A DNA stretch of 64,000 bases from the NCBI RefSeq assembly GCF_003086295.3, contig NC_092051.1, positions 74,773,772 to 74,837,771 of the forward strand. The letters are read 5' to 3'. This DNA comes from Arachis hypogaea. Taxonomy: Eukaryota > Streptophyta > Magnoliopsida > Fabales > Fabaceae. A program made the position numbers and the translations under genes. Positions 22,500 to 33,772 of the stretch are shown one piece after another. The notes below the pieces were generated by a model. It was not told where the DNA came from. It ran no database searches and saw only the letters and a program-made list of their open reading frames with translations. Numbering within the stretch: the stretch's first letter is position 1; every line of letters begins with the position of its first letter.

Positions 22500-22900
22500 G
22501 AAACAGTGATCCTCAGTTCGTGGGCGTCCCCGAGATCATTTCACAAACAAAACAGAGATCTTCAGTTCGTGGGTTATACCCGAGATCAATACACAATAAC
22601 ATAGCGATCTTCAGTTCGTGGGTTATACCCGAGATCAATACACAGCAAACATTGATCTTCAGTTCATGGGCTATATCCAAGATCAACATACAACAATTCA
22701 TGGGTTATCCCGTAATCAATGATTATCAGTCCGTGAATTTTTCCGGCATATAAAACAAATAACAATCTATAGGTTTTCCCCGAGATCAATGATCATTCAG
22801 TTCGTGGGTACTTCCCAAATTTTACCAATTTATCAATTCATGGATTTTCCCCGTAGTTAAACAACTAACAGTTCGTGGGGTTTTCCCGTATTTTATCACT
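22500..22900 (-). repeat. Tandem repeat inside the Tekay-like LTR
   Basis: About eight degenerate units of 45-60 bp built on CAGTTCGTGGGTTATACCCG and AGATCAATACACAA. Each holds the small palindrome GGGTTATACCC. The 101-codon frame across it merely reads the repeat. Confidence 0.7.
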
Positions 22901-25461
22901 TTTCATTTTCCTTTCTAAAACTCAACAATCCATATATCAGTTCCCCATTCTCTTTTCCCTTTGAATCCTTAACATATTTTCTTAAACCTTTCTTAACTTT
23001 CTCAAGCATTCGTTCGTAAAAATCTCAATTATCAATTCAGTTCATAATCTCTGCTTTAGCAACCTTGAGTCAAGCCAACTTTAAAACTATTTTTCAGTTT
23101 AGTCCTCTATCAAAAGACTCAAGAAAATCATTTATTTTAATTTCATTAAACACCTTTCAAAACATAGCCTCTCATTAGAAGTAATCAAATAAAACTTAAA
23201 TAATCATTTTTCAAATCCAAATCTTCTAAAATAATTTCTCAAATAAAACCTCAAATTTTATAAAATTTCGGCAGTACCTCCCCTAAAAACTCGGACTTAG
23301 CCACCCTTACGGGTTCCCTCTTTCTCAACAAGTCTCCCCCTTTCCTCAACAACTACCAAATAAGAGGTTCTCAAATCAGTCAAAAAATTCACAATTTACA
23401 ATAGCCAACAGTTCGGTCATAACCCACAATTCCCACATAACCCATCAATTCAACTTTCACCTCATCAATTCGTAACTAACTTTCACTTATCATATGATTC
23501 TTTCAAAATTAAACTCAATAAACTAGTATTCCAAGAAACTTGGTGTTGAGGTAATTTGATCACAATAAAAACTTGTACCATCTCTCTTATAATTCTGTTA
23601 TTGTTTCCTAAGAAAATGCAGAAAAACAGCAGCAAGTAGTAAGTTTGATAAATTCCTTAAAAATCCAGTTTTCACCCAATGCCTTTCAAAATTCACGACC
23701 TCAAACAAGACTCTTTTAGCTTTTTATTGAATCACATTCCAGATTAATACCATGTGATATGAAAAAGTTATGAAGTGAGAAACACAGCCAGGCCTTTTAG
23801 AATTCGGTTTCCAAAATCCAGTGAGTTATCCATACTCTTTTCAACATATCTACTTGGTTAAATAGGATATTGACATGAAATTTAAAATGAAGATTTTGGA
23901 CACAGGAAGCTTGAAAATGCCGTTAGTTTCAGCTCAAATACTTACCAGAATTTAAGGTTAAGTGAGTTGGAAGTTGGTGCTTCTGCAGTAAAGAAACAGA
24001 ATTTTCTGCAGAAACCATCAATCTTCAAAAATTCATTTCTCCCAAAATACTCATCAATAAATTCTGAATTTTTTATGAGATGCTCAAAACACAGTAAAGT
24101 TTCATGAAAAAATAGTTTCATTCAATTATATGACCTGGGATGCTCCCAGAAATTGATTCTTTCTACTGTCATGTATGCAGAAATTCTGCCTTAAGCATTT
24201 TCAACAACCTTACTTATCAAAAACCACATTTGAACTTATAACCCTTCCAAAATCACACGTTTAACCTCTTTCCAGTTATTCAAAATTGTCTTCATTGCCA
24301 ACACAGTCCAAGAACCCAGAATCAATAATTCACACGATGTCAAGTACTTAAGCATCATCAAACCTTTTCTTTTCTACACTATGCCAAGCATAATTTTCCA
24401 TATACACTCTTCATCATTCAAACACACAATAACTCATCAATTCACACCAGCAAGCTCAGCAACAAAAGTAACACCATTTATTCTATCCCTTACAACATTT
24501 AGTACGCACAATCATCAAATCAATCACCAACTACAGTTATAATTCAACTCAATAACAAAGCCCAAAGACATTCGTAGCCTTAACCTGAATTCAATAATCC
24601 AATTGAAGCACTAAAACATCATCAAACTTACTCCAAATTTCACAACCTCAAACCAAGCTTATTTCTATTAATTAGTCTCTCATAACAACAAAACTAATTA
24701 CATTCACAGCAATAATCAAAACTCAATTCATCAGTTATCCATACCACAGCTTTTCAATAATTAACTCGGCATATTTCAATTTAATAAACTATACTAAATT
24801 AATCATTGTTCACAACAGCATCTAAATTCAATCACAACTCAGAATAATCACAACAATTAACTAGTTTCAAATGCATTTCAAATCATTCATGTCAATTAAG
24901 AAATTCTTAACCATTTGCACTTATCCAAATAACTTTGTAGGCATTCTAAATTAAAAATGTTAAATCCCCTACCTCGACTAGCCGAAACCGTCGAAAATTC
25001 ACTAAACGCAGCTGCTCCATTAGCAGTTTCCAGCACCTATTTCCATGGCAGCAACAATGACAAGGTTAAACGCCTCCTCTCCTCTCCGATCTGGGATTCC
25101 AGAAGTAGCAGCCAAACAGGGCCAGCAGCAACGTGAGGTGGTCACGGTGAATTCAAATAGGATAATAGTAAAAATTATGGAAACTCCATGCTAACTCAAA
25201 CTAAAGCAAGAACCAGAATGCCTTACCTCCATTAGACAATAATAACAGAACGAGAAAACAACGGCAGCAGGAACAGCAGCCCAGGGGTGACGGCGATGCG
25301 GCTCCCCCACCAGTGACCAAGAAGCACGGCAGAGGCGTTTACCCCACTCAACGGCGTTTTCTCCCTCAACTGGCCTTCCTCCACCCATAAGCTCCTCTCT
25401 CAGCGGACCAGAGAAGCCTAAACGGAGCTCCATCAAGACCCTCTGCTTTGGACAGCGACGC
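22901..25461. other. Tekay-like LTR body, no gene seen
   Basis: A/C-rich sequence on the plus strand with many CATCAA and AACAC words and no long frame until the GC-rich block at 25040. A GTAAG donor-like site in minus orientation near 25220 follows the GC-rich segment, so a leader intron is possible. Confidence 0.4.
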
Positions 25462-27000
25462 TGATGAGCGGATAATTTATACGCTTTTTGGCATTGTTTT
25501 TACTTAGTTTTTAGTATGATTTAGTTGGTTTTTAGTATATTTTTATTAGTTTTTAATTAAAAATCACATTTCTGGACTTTACTATGAGTTTGTGTGTTTT
25601 TCTGTGATTTCAGGTATTTTTTGGCTGAAATTGTGGGAGCTGAGCAAAAATCTGATTCAGGCTGAAAAAGGACTACTGATGCTGTTGGATTCTGACCTCC
25701 CTGCACTCAAAGTGGATTTTCTGGAGCTACAGAACTCCAAATGGCGCGCTCTCAATTGCGTTGGAAAGTAGACATCCAGGGATTTCCAGCAATATATAAT
25801 AGTCAATAATTTGCTCAAGGATAGACAACGTAAACTGGCGTTCAACGCCAGTTCCATGTTCCAGTCTGGCGTCCAGCGCTAGAAACAAGTTACAAGTTGG
25901 AGTTCAACGCCAGAAACAGGTTACAACCTGGCGTTGAACGCCCAAAACAGCCCAAGCACGTGAGAAGCTTTAGTCTCAGCCCCAGCACACACCAAGTGGG
26001 CCCCAGAAGTGGATTTCTGCACTATCTATCATAGTTTACTCATTTTCTGTAAACCTAGGTTACTAGTTTAGTATTTAAACAACTTTTAGAGATTTATTTT
26101 GTATCTCATGACATTTTTAGATCTGAACTTTGTACTCTTTGACGGCATGAGTCTCTAAACTCCATTGTTGGGGGTGAGGAGCTCTGCAGCGTCTTGATGA
26201 ATTAATGCAATTATCTCTGTTTTCCATTCAAACACGCTTGTTCCTATCTAAGATGTTCATTCGCGCTTCACTATGAAGAAGGTGATGATCCGTGACACTC
26301 ATCACCTTCCTCAATCCATGAACGTGTGCCTGACAACCACCTCCGTTCTACATCAGATTGAATGAGTGTCTCTTAGATTTCTTAATCAGAATCTTCATGG
26401 TATAAGCTAGAATTGATGGCGGCATTCATGAGAATCCGGAAAGTCTAAACCTTGTCTGTGGTATTCCGAGTAGGATTCAAGGATTGAATGGCTGTGACGA
26501 GCTTCAAACTCGCGATTGTTGGGCGTAGTGACAGACGCAAAAGAATCAAGGGATTCTATTCCGACATGATCGAGAACCAACAGATGATTAGCCGTGCTGT
26601 GACAGAGCATTTGGACCATTTTCACTGAGAGGACGGGAAGTAGCCATTGACAACGGTGACACCTTACATACAGCTTGCCATGGAAGGAGCCTTGCGTGTG
26701 TGAAGAAGAAGACAGGGAGAAAGCAGAGATTCAGAAGACAAAGCATCTCCAAAACTCCAACATATTCTCCATTACTGCATACCAAGTATTTATTTTATGT
26801 TCCCTTGTTCATTTGCAAGTCAACTGATAATTATAATTGGCCTCTTAACTGAGATTTACAAGATAACCAGAAATTGCTTCAAACCAACAATCTCCGTGGT
26901 ATTCGACCCTTACTCACGTAAGGTATTACTTGGACGACCCAGTGCACTTGCTGGTTAGTGGTATGAATTGTGAAAAGTGTGATTCACAATTCGTGCACCA
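25462..27000 (+). mobile_element. G 5' LTR
   Basis: From TGATGAGCGG to GTGCACCA, 1539 bp. Includes the inverted pair TTGGAAAG/ATTTCCA with ATATATAATAG just after (25761-25802), the palindrome words GGCGTTCAACGCC and GGCGTTGAACGCC (25838-25945), a candidate TATA box TATTTAAA (26072-26079), and the U5 hairpins at 26908-26923 and 26939-26954. Confidence 0.92.
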
Positions 27001-27006
27001 AGTTTT

Positions 27007-27023
27007 TGGTGCCTTTGCCGGGG
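27007..27023 (+). promoter_or_regulatory. Primer binding site of G
   Basis: TGGTGCCTTTGCCGGGG, two mismatches to the tRNA-Asp complement. Confidence 0.85.
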
Positions 27024-27870
27024 ATTGTTCGTGTTTGAAAAACTGACGGTTTATTTTGTTGCTTAGATTAGGAAAAATTTTTCTTTTTGGTTTAGAGTCT
27101 CTTATTATTGTTTTTGGTTAAAAATTTTAGAATCCTTATTTTCTCTTTCAAAAAAAAAATATTTCTTTCATTCTTAGTTATTTAAAAAAAATACTTCTTC
27201 AAAACAAGTGTTACATTTACTGCCAAATTGGCTAGAGCGTTGGTCTAACTTCGTGGCAATTTGGTATACTCTTTCCAAACTCTTCTTTTTAAAAAAAAAA
27301 TAATAATTTCTCTATTAAATTTTGTGCCAAACTTTAAGTTTGGTGTTTTCTTGTTGATTTCCCTTTGGTTTTCGAAAATTTTAGCTTGGTTTTCTAAAAA
27401 TTTTAAGTTTGGTGTTCTTTCTCCATGTTCTTGTGTTCTTGTGAGTCTTCAAAGTGTTATTGAGTTTTCCTTGTGTCTTGATCTTAAAATTTTTAAGTTT
27501 GGTGTTCCTTGGTATTTTCCCTCCAAAATTTTCAAAAACAAGAAGCATTAGATCTAAAAATTTTAAATCTTGTGCTATCTTATTCTTTTTCTCTCTACTC
27601 TTTAAATTCAAAAATATCTTTTCTCTCAATTTGAAGCAAATTTTCGAAATTTACCTTTAAAATTCAGATTTTTATTTCAAAATTTAAAAACTTTTTTCAA
27701 AAATCATCATATCCTTTTCAAAACTTCCTAACCACTTTCTCTCTCCTCATTTTTTCGAAAATTTTCAACCATTTTTATTTATTTTATTTTAATTTATTTC
27801 ATTTTCGAAATAAATAAATAAATAAATAAATAAAAATAAAATTTTTTTTCATCATCTCCCTTTCTCCATC
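27024..27870 (+). other. G leader with tRNA-like piece and AAGTTTGGTGTT repeats
   Basis: At 27220-27262 an AAATTGGCTAGAGCGTTGG segment resembles the D-arm half of a tRNA; element H has a clearer version in the same place. AAGTTTGGTGTT is at 27336, 27405 and 27495, about 70-90 bp apart. T-rich elsewhere, with an ATAA run at 27805-27840. The small frames here are not supported. Confidence 0.55.
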
Positions 27871-29781
27871 ATGGATCTAAGTGGAAATGAACAGTCCAGA
27901 AGGACTCTGGGGTCATATGCTAACCCCTCTACTGCTTCATATGGGAGTAGTATCTGCATACCCTCCATTGGAGTCAGTAGCTTTGAGTTGAATCCTCAGC
28001 TCATTATCATGGTGCAGCAAAGTTGCCAGTATTCCGGTCTTTCACAGGAAGAACCTACAGAGTTTCTGGCACAGTTTTTACAGATTGCTGACACAGTACA
28101 TGATAAGGAAGTAGATCAGGATGTCTACAGATTATTATTGTTCCTATTTGCTGTAAAAGACCAAGCTAAGAGGTGGTTAAATAACCAACCTAAGGCCAGC
28201 ATAAGGACATGGAAACAGCTGACAGAAAAATTCCTGAATCAATACTTTCCCCCAAAACGGATGACACAGCTAAGGCTGGACATCCAAGGCTTTAAACAAG
28301 GAGATAATGAATTTCTTTATGATGCCTGGGAGAGATACAGAGAGATGCTACGAAAATGCCCCTCTGAAATGTTTTCAGAGTGGGTTCAGTTAGACATCTT
28401 CTATTATGGGCTTGCAAAAAGAGCTCAGATGTCTCTAGATTACTCAGCTGGTGGATCTATCCACATGAGAAAGACAATTGAAGAAGCTCAAGAGCTCATT
28501 GATATAGTTGCCAGAAATCAGCATCTGTACCTAAGCAGTGACCCTTCCATGAAAGAAGAGGTTAAAACAGTAACTGCTGAACTCAGTCCCGTAAAACAAG
28601 CTGCTGAATTCAATCAGCAATTGGACTTTCTAACAAAGCAGTTAGCCGAATTCAAGGATAGACTACAAGAGACAAGGATAGCTAATATAAATATGGAAGA
28701 ACAATTGAAGCAAACAAAGCAGCAGCTGTCAAAACAAATAACAGAAGAATGCCAAGCAGTTCAATTAAGAAGTGGGAAGACGTTAAATACCCCACCTCAA
28801 GGCAGCAAGAAGCCAAGAAATGAGCAAACCACCCAAAATCCACCTGAGGACAGTAAGAGCCCAGGGAAAAATAATTCTGGCGCTAAAACGCCAGAATTTG
28901 GGTGGAAGGCTGGCGCTGAACGCCCAGACCATGCTCAGGACTGGCGTTCAACGCCAGAAACAAGCAAGGATCTGGCGTTGAACGCCCAAAAGAAGCACAG
29001 TTCTGGCGTTCAGACGCCAGGAACAGATGAGGAGCTGGCGTCTAACATCACTCCAGCTTCTAACTCTGGCACTCAATTGCCAGTAAGGGATCAGACACAC
29101 ACAAGTGCTGATGACAACCCATCTAAAAAGGTTTCTTCAACCACTTCTGTAGGAAATAAACTTACATCAACTAAGGTTGAGGAATATAAAGCCAAGATAC
29201 CTTATCCTCAAAAACTCCGCAAAGAGGAGCAGGATAAGCAGTTTGCCCGCTTTGCAGACTATCTCAGGACTCTTGAAATAAAGATTCCGTTTGTAGAGGC
29301 ACTTGAGCAAATACCCTCTTATGCCAAGTTCATGAAAGATATCTTGAGTCATAAGAAGGGTTGGAGAGAAACTGAAAGATTTCTCCTCACTGAAGAATGC
29401 AGTGCAGTCATTCTGAAAAGCTTCCCAGAAAAGCTTAAAGATCCCGGGAGCTTTATGATACCATGCATATTAGAGGGTAACTGCACCAAGACAGCTCTAT
29501 GTGATCTTGGGGCAAGCATCAACCTAATCCCTGCATCCACTATCAGAAAGCTTGGCTTGACTGAAGAGGTCAAACCAACCCGGATCTATCTTCAACTTGC
29601 TGATGGCTCCATTAAATACCCATCAGGCATAATTGAGGACATGATTGTCAAGGTTGGGCCATTTGCCTTCCCTACTGACTTTGTAGTGTTGGAAATAGAG
29701 GAGCACAAGAGTGCAACTCTCATTCTAGGAGGACCATTCCAAGCAACTGGACGAACCCTCATTGACGTCCAAAAAGGGTAG
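27871..29781 (+). pseudogene. G gag-protease, ends at an in-frame TAG
   Basis: ATG at 27871 in MDLSGNEQSRRTLGSYANP, 636 codons. The capsid domain is at about residues 45-185 (AKRWLNNQPKASIRTWKQL, FLNQYFPPKRMTQLRLD, WERYREMLRKCPSEMFSEW). A coiled-coil-like stretch is at about 245-295 and a Pro/Lys-rich linker at about 310-430. The linker contains five copies of the element's palindrome word in coding DNA (28880-29060). No zinc knuckle is seen. The retropepsin is at about 535-630 with active site CDLGASINLIP in place of DSGA/DTGA, as in Athila-type elements, and ILGGPFQATGRTLIDVQKG before the stop. TAG at 29779-29781 probably replaced a sense codon, since the frame stays open beyond it. Confidence 0.88.
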
Positions 29782-31296
29782 ATAACCCTGAGAGTCAATG
29801 AGGATGAGTTTAAGTTGAATGTTGTCAAAGTTATGCAACATCCAGACACAACAGACGACTGCCTGGGTGTTGATATTATTGACTCCCTGGTGGAAGAGGT
29901 CCATATGACTGAGAGTCTCGAATCAGAGCTAAAGGATATTTTTAAAGATGTTCAGCCTGATCTGGAGGAACTAGAGGAAATAAAAGAACCTCTGAAAACT
30001 CCTCAGGAAGAGGAGAAACCTCCTAAAATCGAGCTCAAACCACTACCACCATCCCTGAAATATGCATTTCTGGGAGAAGGTGACACTTTTCCTGTAATCA
30101 TAAGCTCTGCTTTAGGGCTACAGGAAGAAAAAGCACTAATTCAGGTGCTAAGGACACACAAGACAGCTCTTGGGTGGTCCATAAGTGATCTTTAGGGCAT
30201 TAGCCCAGCCAGATGCATGCACAAGATCCTATTGGAGGATGATGCTAAGCCAGTGGTTCAACGACAGAGGCGGCTAAATCCCACCATGAAGGAGGTGGTG
30301 CAGAAAGATGTCACTAAGTTACTAGAGGCTGGGATTATCTATCCTATTTCTGATAGCCCCTGGGTGAGCTCTGTCTATGTTGTCCCTAAGAAGGGAGGAA
30401 TGACAGTGGTTCATAATGAAAAGAATGAACTGGTTCCTACAAGAACAGTTACAGGGTGGCGTATGTGTATTGACTACAGAAGGCTCAATACAGCCACCAG
30501 GAAGGATCACTTCCCTTTACCATTCATAGACCAGATGCTAGAGAGACTAGCAGGTCATGAATACTACTGCTTTTTGGATGGCTATTCAGGTTACAACCAA
30601 ATTGCAGTAGATCCTCAGGACCAAGAGAAAACAGCATTCACATGTCCTTCTGGAGTGTTTGCCTACAGAAGGATGCCTTTTGGTCTGTGTAATGCACATG
30701 CAACCTTTCAGAGGTGCATGCTCTCTATTTTCTCTGATATGGTAGAGAAATTTCTGGAAGTCTTCATGGATGACTTTTCAGTATTTGGAGACTCATTCAG
30801 TTCCTGCCTTAACCATTTAGCACTTGTTCTGAAAAGATGCCAAGAGACCAACCTAGTTTTAAACTGGGAAAAATGTCACTTTATGGTGACTAAAGGGATT
30901 GTCCTTGGGCATAAAATTTCAAACAAGGGAATAGAGGTGGATCAAGCTAAAGTTGAAGTAATTGAAAAATTACCACCACCTGCCAATGTTAAGGCAATCA
31001 GAAGCTTTCTGGGGCATGCAGGATTCTATAGGAGGTTTATAAAGGATTTTTCAAAAATTGCAAAACCTCTGAGCAATCTGCTAGCTGCTGACACGCCATT
31101 TGTGTTTGACACAAAGTGTCTACAGGCGTTTGAGACCTTGAAAGCTAAGCTGGTCACAGCACCAGTTATTTCTGCACCAGACTGGACATTACCATTCGAA
31201 CTAATGTGTGATGCCAATGACCATACCATTGGTGCAGTATTGGATAGAGGCATAACAAGCTTCTGCATGTCATTTATTATGCTAGCAGTGTTTTAA
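29782..31296 (+). pseudogene. G reverse transcriptase region, broken
   Basis: Continues the gag-protease frame. A second TAG at 30193-30195 separates the linker (29815-30192) from RT (from 30217). RT shows MCIDYRRLNTATRKDHFPLP, YCFLDGYSGYNQI, RRMPFGLCNAHATFQRCM and the catalytic VFMDDFSVFGD, then the thumb block RSFLGHAGFYRRFIKDFSKI. Near 31245, after DHTIGAVL, bases are missing compared with the B element, so the frame shifts and ends at 31296. The frame resumes as RNase H. Confidence 0.88.
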
Positions 31297-31299
31297 ATG

Positions 31300-31868
31300 A
31301 TGCCCAGAAAAATTACACAACCACAGAAAAAGAATTACTTGCAGTGGTTTATGCCATTGACAAGTTTAGATCCTACTTAGTAGGATCAAAAGTGATTGTG
31401 TACACTCACCATGCTGCTCTTAAATATCTACTCACAAAGCAGGATTCAAAGCCCAGGCTCATAAGATGGGTGTTGCTTCTGCAAGAGTTTGATATAGAAA
31501 TAAGAGACAGAAAAGGGACAGAGAATCAAGTAACTGATCACTTGTCCCGAATAGAACCAGTAGCAGGAGCATCCCTCCCTCCTACTGAGATCTCTGAAAC
31601 CTTTCTGGATGAGCAATTGTTTGCTATTCAGGAAGCTCTGTGGTTTGCAGACATTGCAAACTATAAGACACAAGGTTCTCCTTCTGTAACCATGGAGAGG
31701 AAGCATAAAAAGCTTCTCTCACTACAGAGTCAACCAAAGCCCCCACAGTCAAACTCTAAGTTTGGTGTTGGGAGGCCACAACTAAACTCTAAGTTTGGTC
31801 TTGAACCCCCATATTCAACTTCTAATTTTGGTGTTGGGAGGTCCCAACCTTGCTCAGATTATCTGTGA
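31300..31868 (+). pseudogene. G RNase H fused to a C-terminal tail; integrase deleted
   Basis: RNase H motifs [20 protein letters not shown] and [16 protein letters not shown] are followed by [13 protein letters not shown], the usual link to integrase. The next segment, [11 protein letters not shown], is the start of the integrase N-terminus in element B. Here it passes directly into [12 protein letters not shown] and a tail with three SKFGVGR-type repeats. All of the HHCC and DDE parts are missing, about 1 kb compared with B. The tail repeats are read from the AAGTTTGGTGTT word. The protein could not integrate DNA. Confidence 0.85.
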
Positions 31869-31886
31869 GGCTCCGTGAGAGCTCAC

Positions 31887-31934
31887 TGTCAAGCTATTGA
31901 CATTAAAAAAGCGCTTGTTGGGAGGCAACCCAAT
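31887..31934 (+). other. Conserved post-ORF block with hairpin (G copy)
   Basis: CTGTCAAGCTATTGACATTA then GCGCTTGTTGGGAGGCAACC. Arms GTTGGG (31917-31922) and CCCAAT (31929-31934). It lies after the stop codon. Confidence 0.7.
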
Positions 31935-33772
31935 GTTATTTAATTATATCTATTTATTTTCCATGGCTATTTTATGTTTTCTTTAGGTTGATGATCATGT
32001 GAAGTCACAAAAACAAATGGAAAATCAAAAACAGAATGAAAAACAGCATGAAAAACAGCACACCCTGGAAGAAGATCATTCTGGCGTTTAAACGCCAGAA
32101 ACAAGCATCTGTCTGGCGTTTAACGCCAGAAACAAGCACCAAGCTAGCGTTTAACGCCAAAAACAAGCATCAGTCTAGCATTAAACGCCAGAAATAGGCT
32201 ACATTTGGGCGTTTAACGCCAGAAACAGGCAGTAGTCTGGCGTTAAACGCCAGGATTGCATAGTAAGGGCATTTTATACGCCTAATTGGAGCAGGGATGC
32301 TAAATCCTTGACCCCACTAGATCTGTGGACCCCACAGGATCCCCACCTACCTCACCATTCAAATTCAAACCATTCCCCTCCCAAACCCACCCATTCACAC
32401 ACTTCCATCTCCACCATCTTCTCTGCTTCTTTCTTCCTTTGCTCGAGGACGAGCAAACCTTTTAAGTTTGGTGTGGTAAAAGCCTTGCTTTTGGTTTTCC
32501 ATCATTCAGAGGTAGAGCAATTGACTGCAGATCAAAGAGCTATGAGGAAAGAGCAACAAAGGCAAGAAAGAAACATAGAGGAGCTCAAGAGCACCATTGG
32601 TCCTTCAAGAAGAGGAAGACGCTACCCTCATTAAGGTGGACCCATTCCTTAATCTCCTTGTTCTTATTTTCCTATTTTTCATTTACTATGCTTCATGTTT
32701 AATTATGTTTGTGTCTTCACTATATGATCACTAGTATCTACGTGTCTATGTCTTAAAAATATGAATGTCCTATGAATCCATCACCTTTCTTAAATGAAAA
32801 TTGTTTTCTGAAAAAGAAAAAGAAGTACATGAATTTCGAATTTTAAAATAGTTTAATTATTTTGATGTGGTGGCAATACTTTTTGTTTTCTGAATGAATG
32901 CTTGAACAGTGCATATGTCTTTTGAATTTGTTGTTTATGAATGTTAAAATTGTTGGCTCTTGAAAGAATGATGAAAAAGGAGAAATGTTATTTGATAATC
33001 TGAAAAATCATAAAAATGATTCTTGAAGCAAGAAAAAGCAGTGAAGAACAAAGTTTGCAGAAAAAAATAGCGAAAAAAAAGAGAGAGAAAAAAAGCAAGC
33101 AGAAAAAGCCAAAAGCTCTTAAAACCAAAAGGCAAGAGCAAAAAGCCAGTAGCCCTTAAAACCAAAAGGCAAGGGTAAATAAAAAGGATCCCAAGGCTTT
33201 GAGCATCAGTGGATAGGAGGGCCTAAAGGAATAAAATCCTGGCCTAAGCGGCTAAACCAAGCTGTCCCTAACCATGTGCTTGTGGCGTGAAGGTGTCAAG
33301 TGAAAACATGAGACTGAGCGGTTAAAGTCAAGGTCCAAAGCAAAAGAAGAGTGTGCTTAAGAACCCTGGACACCTCTAATTGGGGACTCTAGCAAAGCTG
33401 AGCCACAATCTGAAAAGGTTCACCCAGTTATGTGTCTGTGGCATGTATGTATCCGGTGGTAATACTAGAAAACAGAGTGCTTAGGGCCACGGCCAAGACT
33501 CATAAAGTAGCTGTGTTCAAGAATCAACATACTGAACTAGGAGAATCAATAACACTATCTAAATTCTGAGTTCCTATAGATTCCAATCATTCTGAACTTC
33601 AAAGGATAAAGTGAGATGCCAAAACTGTTCAGAAGCAAAAAGCTAATAGCCCCGCTCATCTAATTAACACTAATCTTCATAGATGTCTTTGGAATTCATT
33701 GTATATTCTCATTTTTTATCCTACTTTGTTTTTAGTTGCTTGGGGACAAGCAACAATTTAAGTTTGGTGTTG
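31935..33772 (+). other. G 3' UTR: palindrome array, hairpins, polypurine-like tract
   Basis: Six copies of the GGCGTTTAACGCC word with AGAAACA spacers lie at 32080-32255. A hairpin with arms TTTGCTCG and CGAGCAAA (32438-32457) and AAGTTTGGTGTGG (32464) precede a short frame ending at 32634 (KEQQRQERNIEELKSTIGP), a likely relic of the env-position ORF. CCAAGGCTTTGAGCATCA is at 33190-33207. The hairpin TTGCTTG/CAAGCAA (33736-33753) and AAGTTTGGTGTTG (33760-33772) abut the 3' LTR. The rest shows no gene. Confidence 0.65.

Noticed and set aside
25191..25436. 81-codon minus-strand ORF in the GC-rich block
   Set aside because: No recognisable domain, and the frame does not continue across element G. 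Possibly leader sequence of the Tekay-like LTR.
27261..27660. Phe/Lys-rich frames in the G leader
   Set aside because: AT-rich leader with AAGTTTGGTGTT repeats; frames differ in H.
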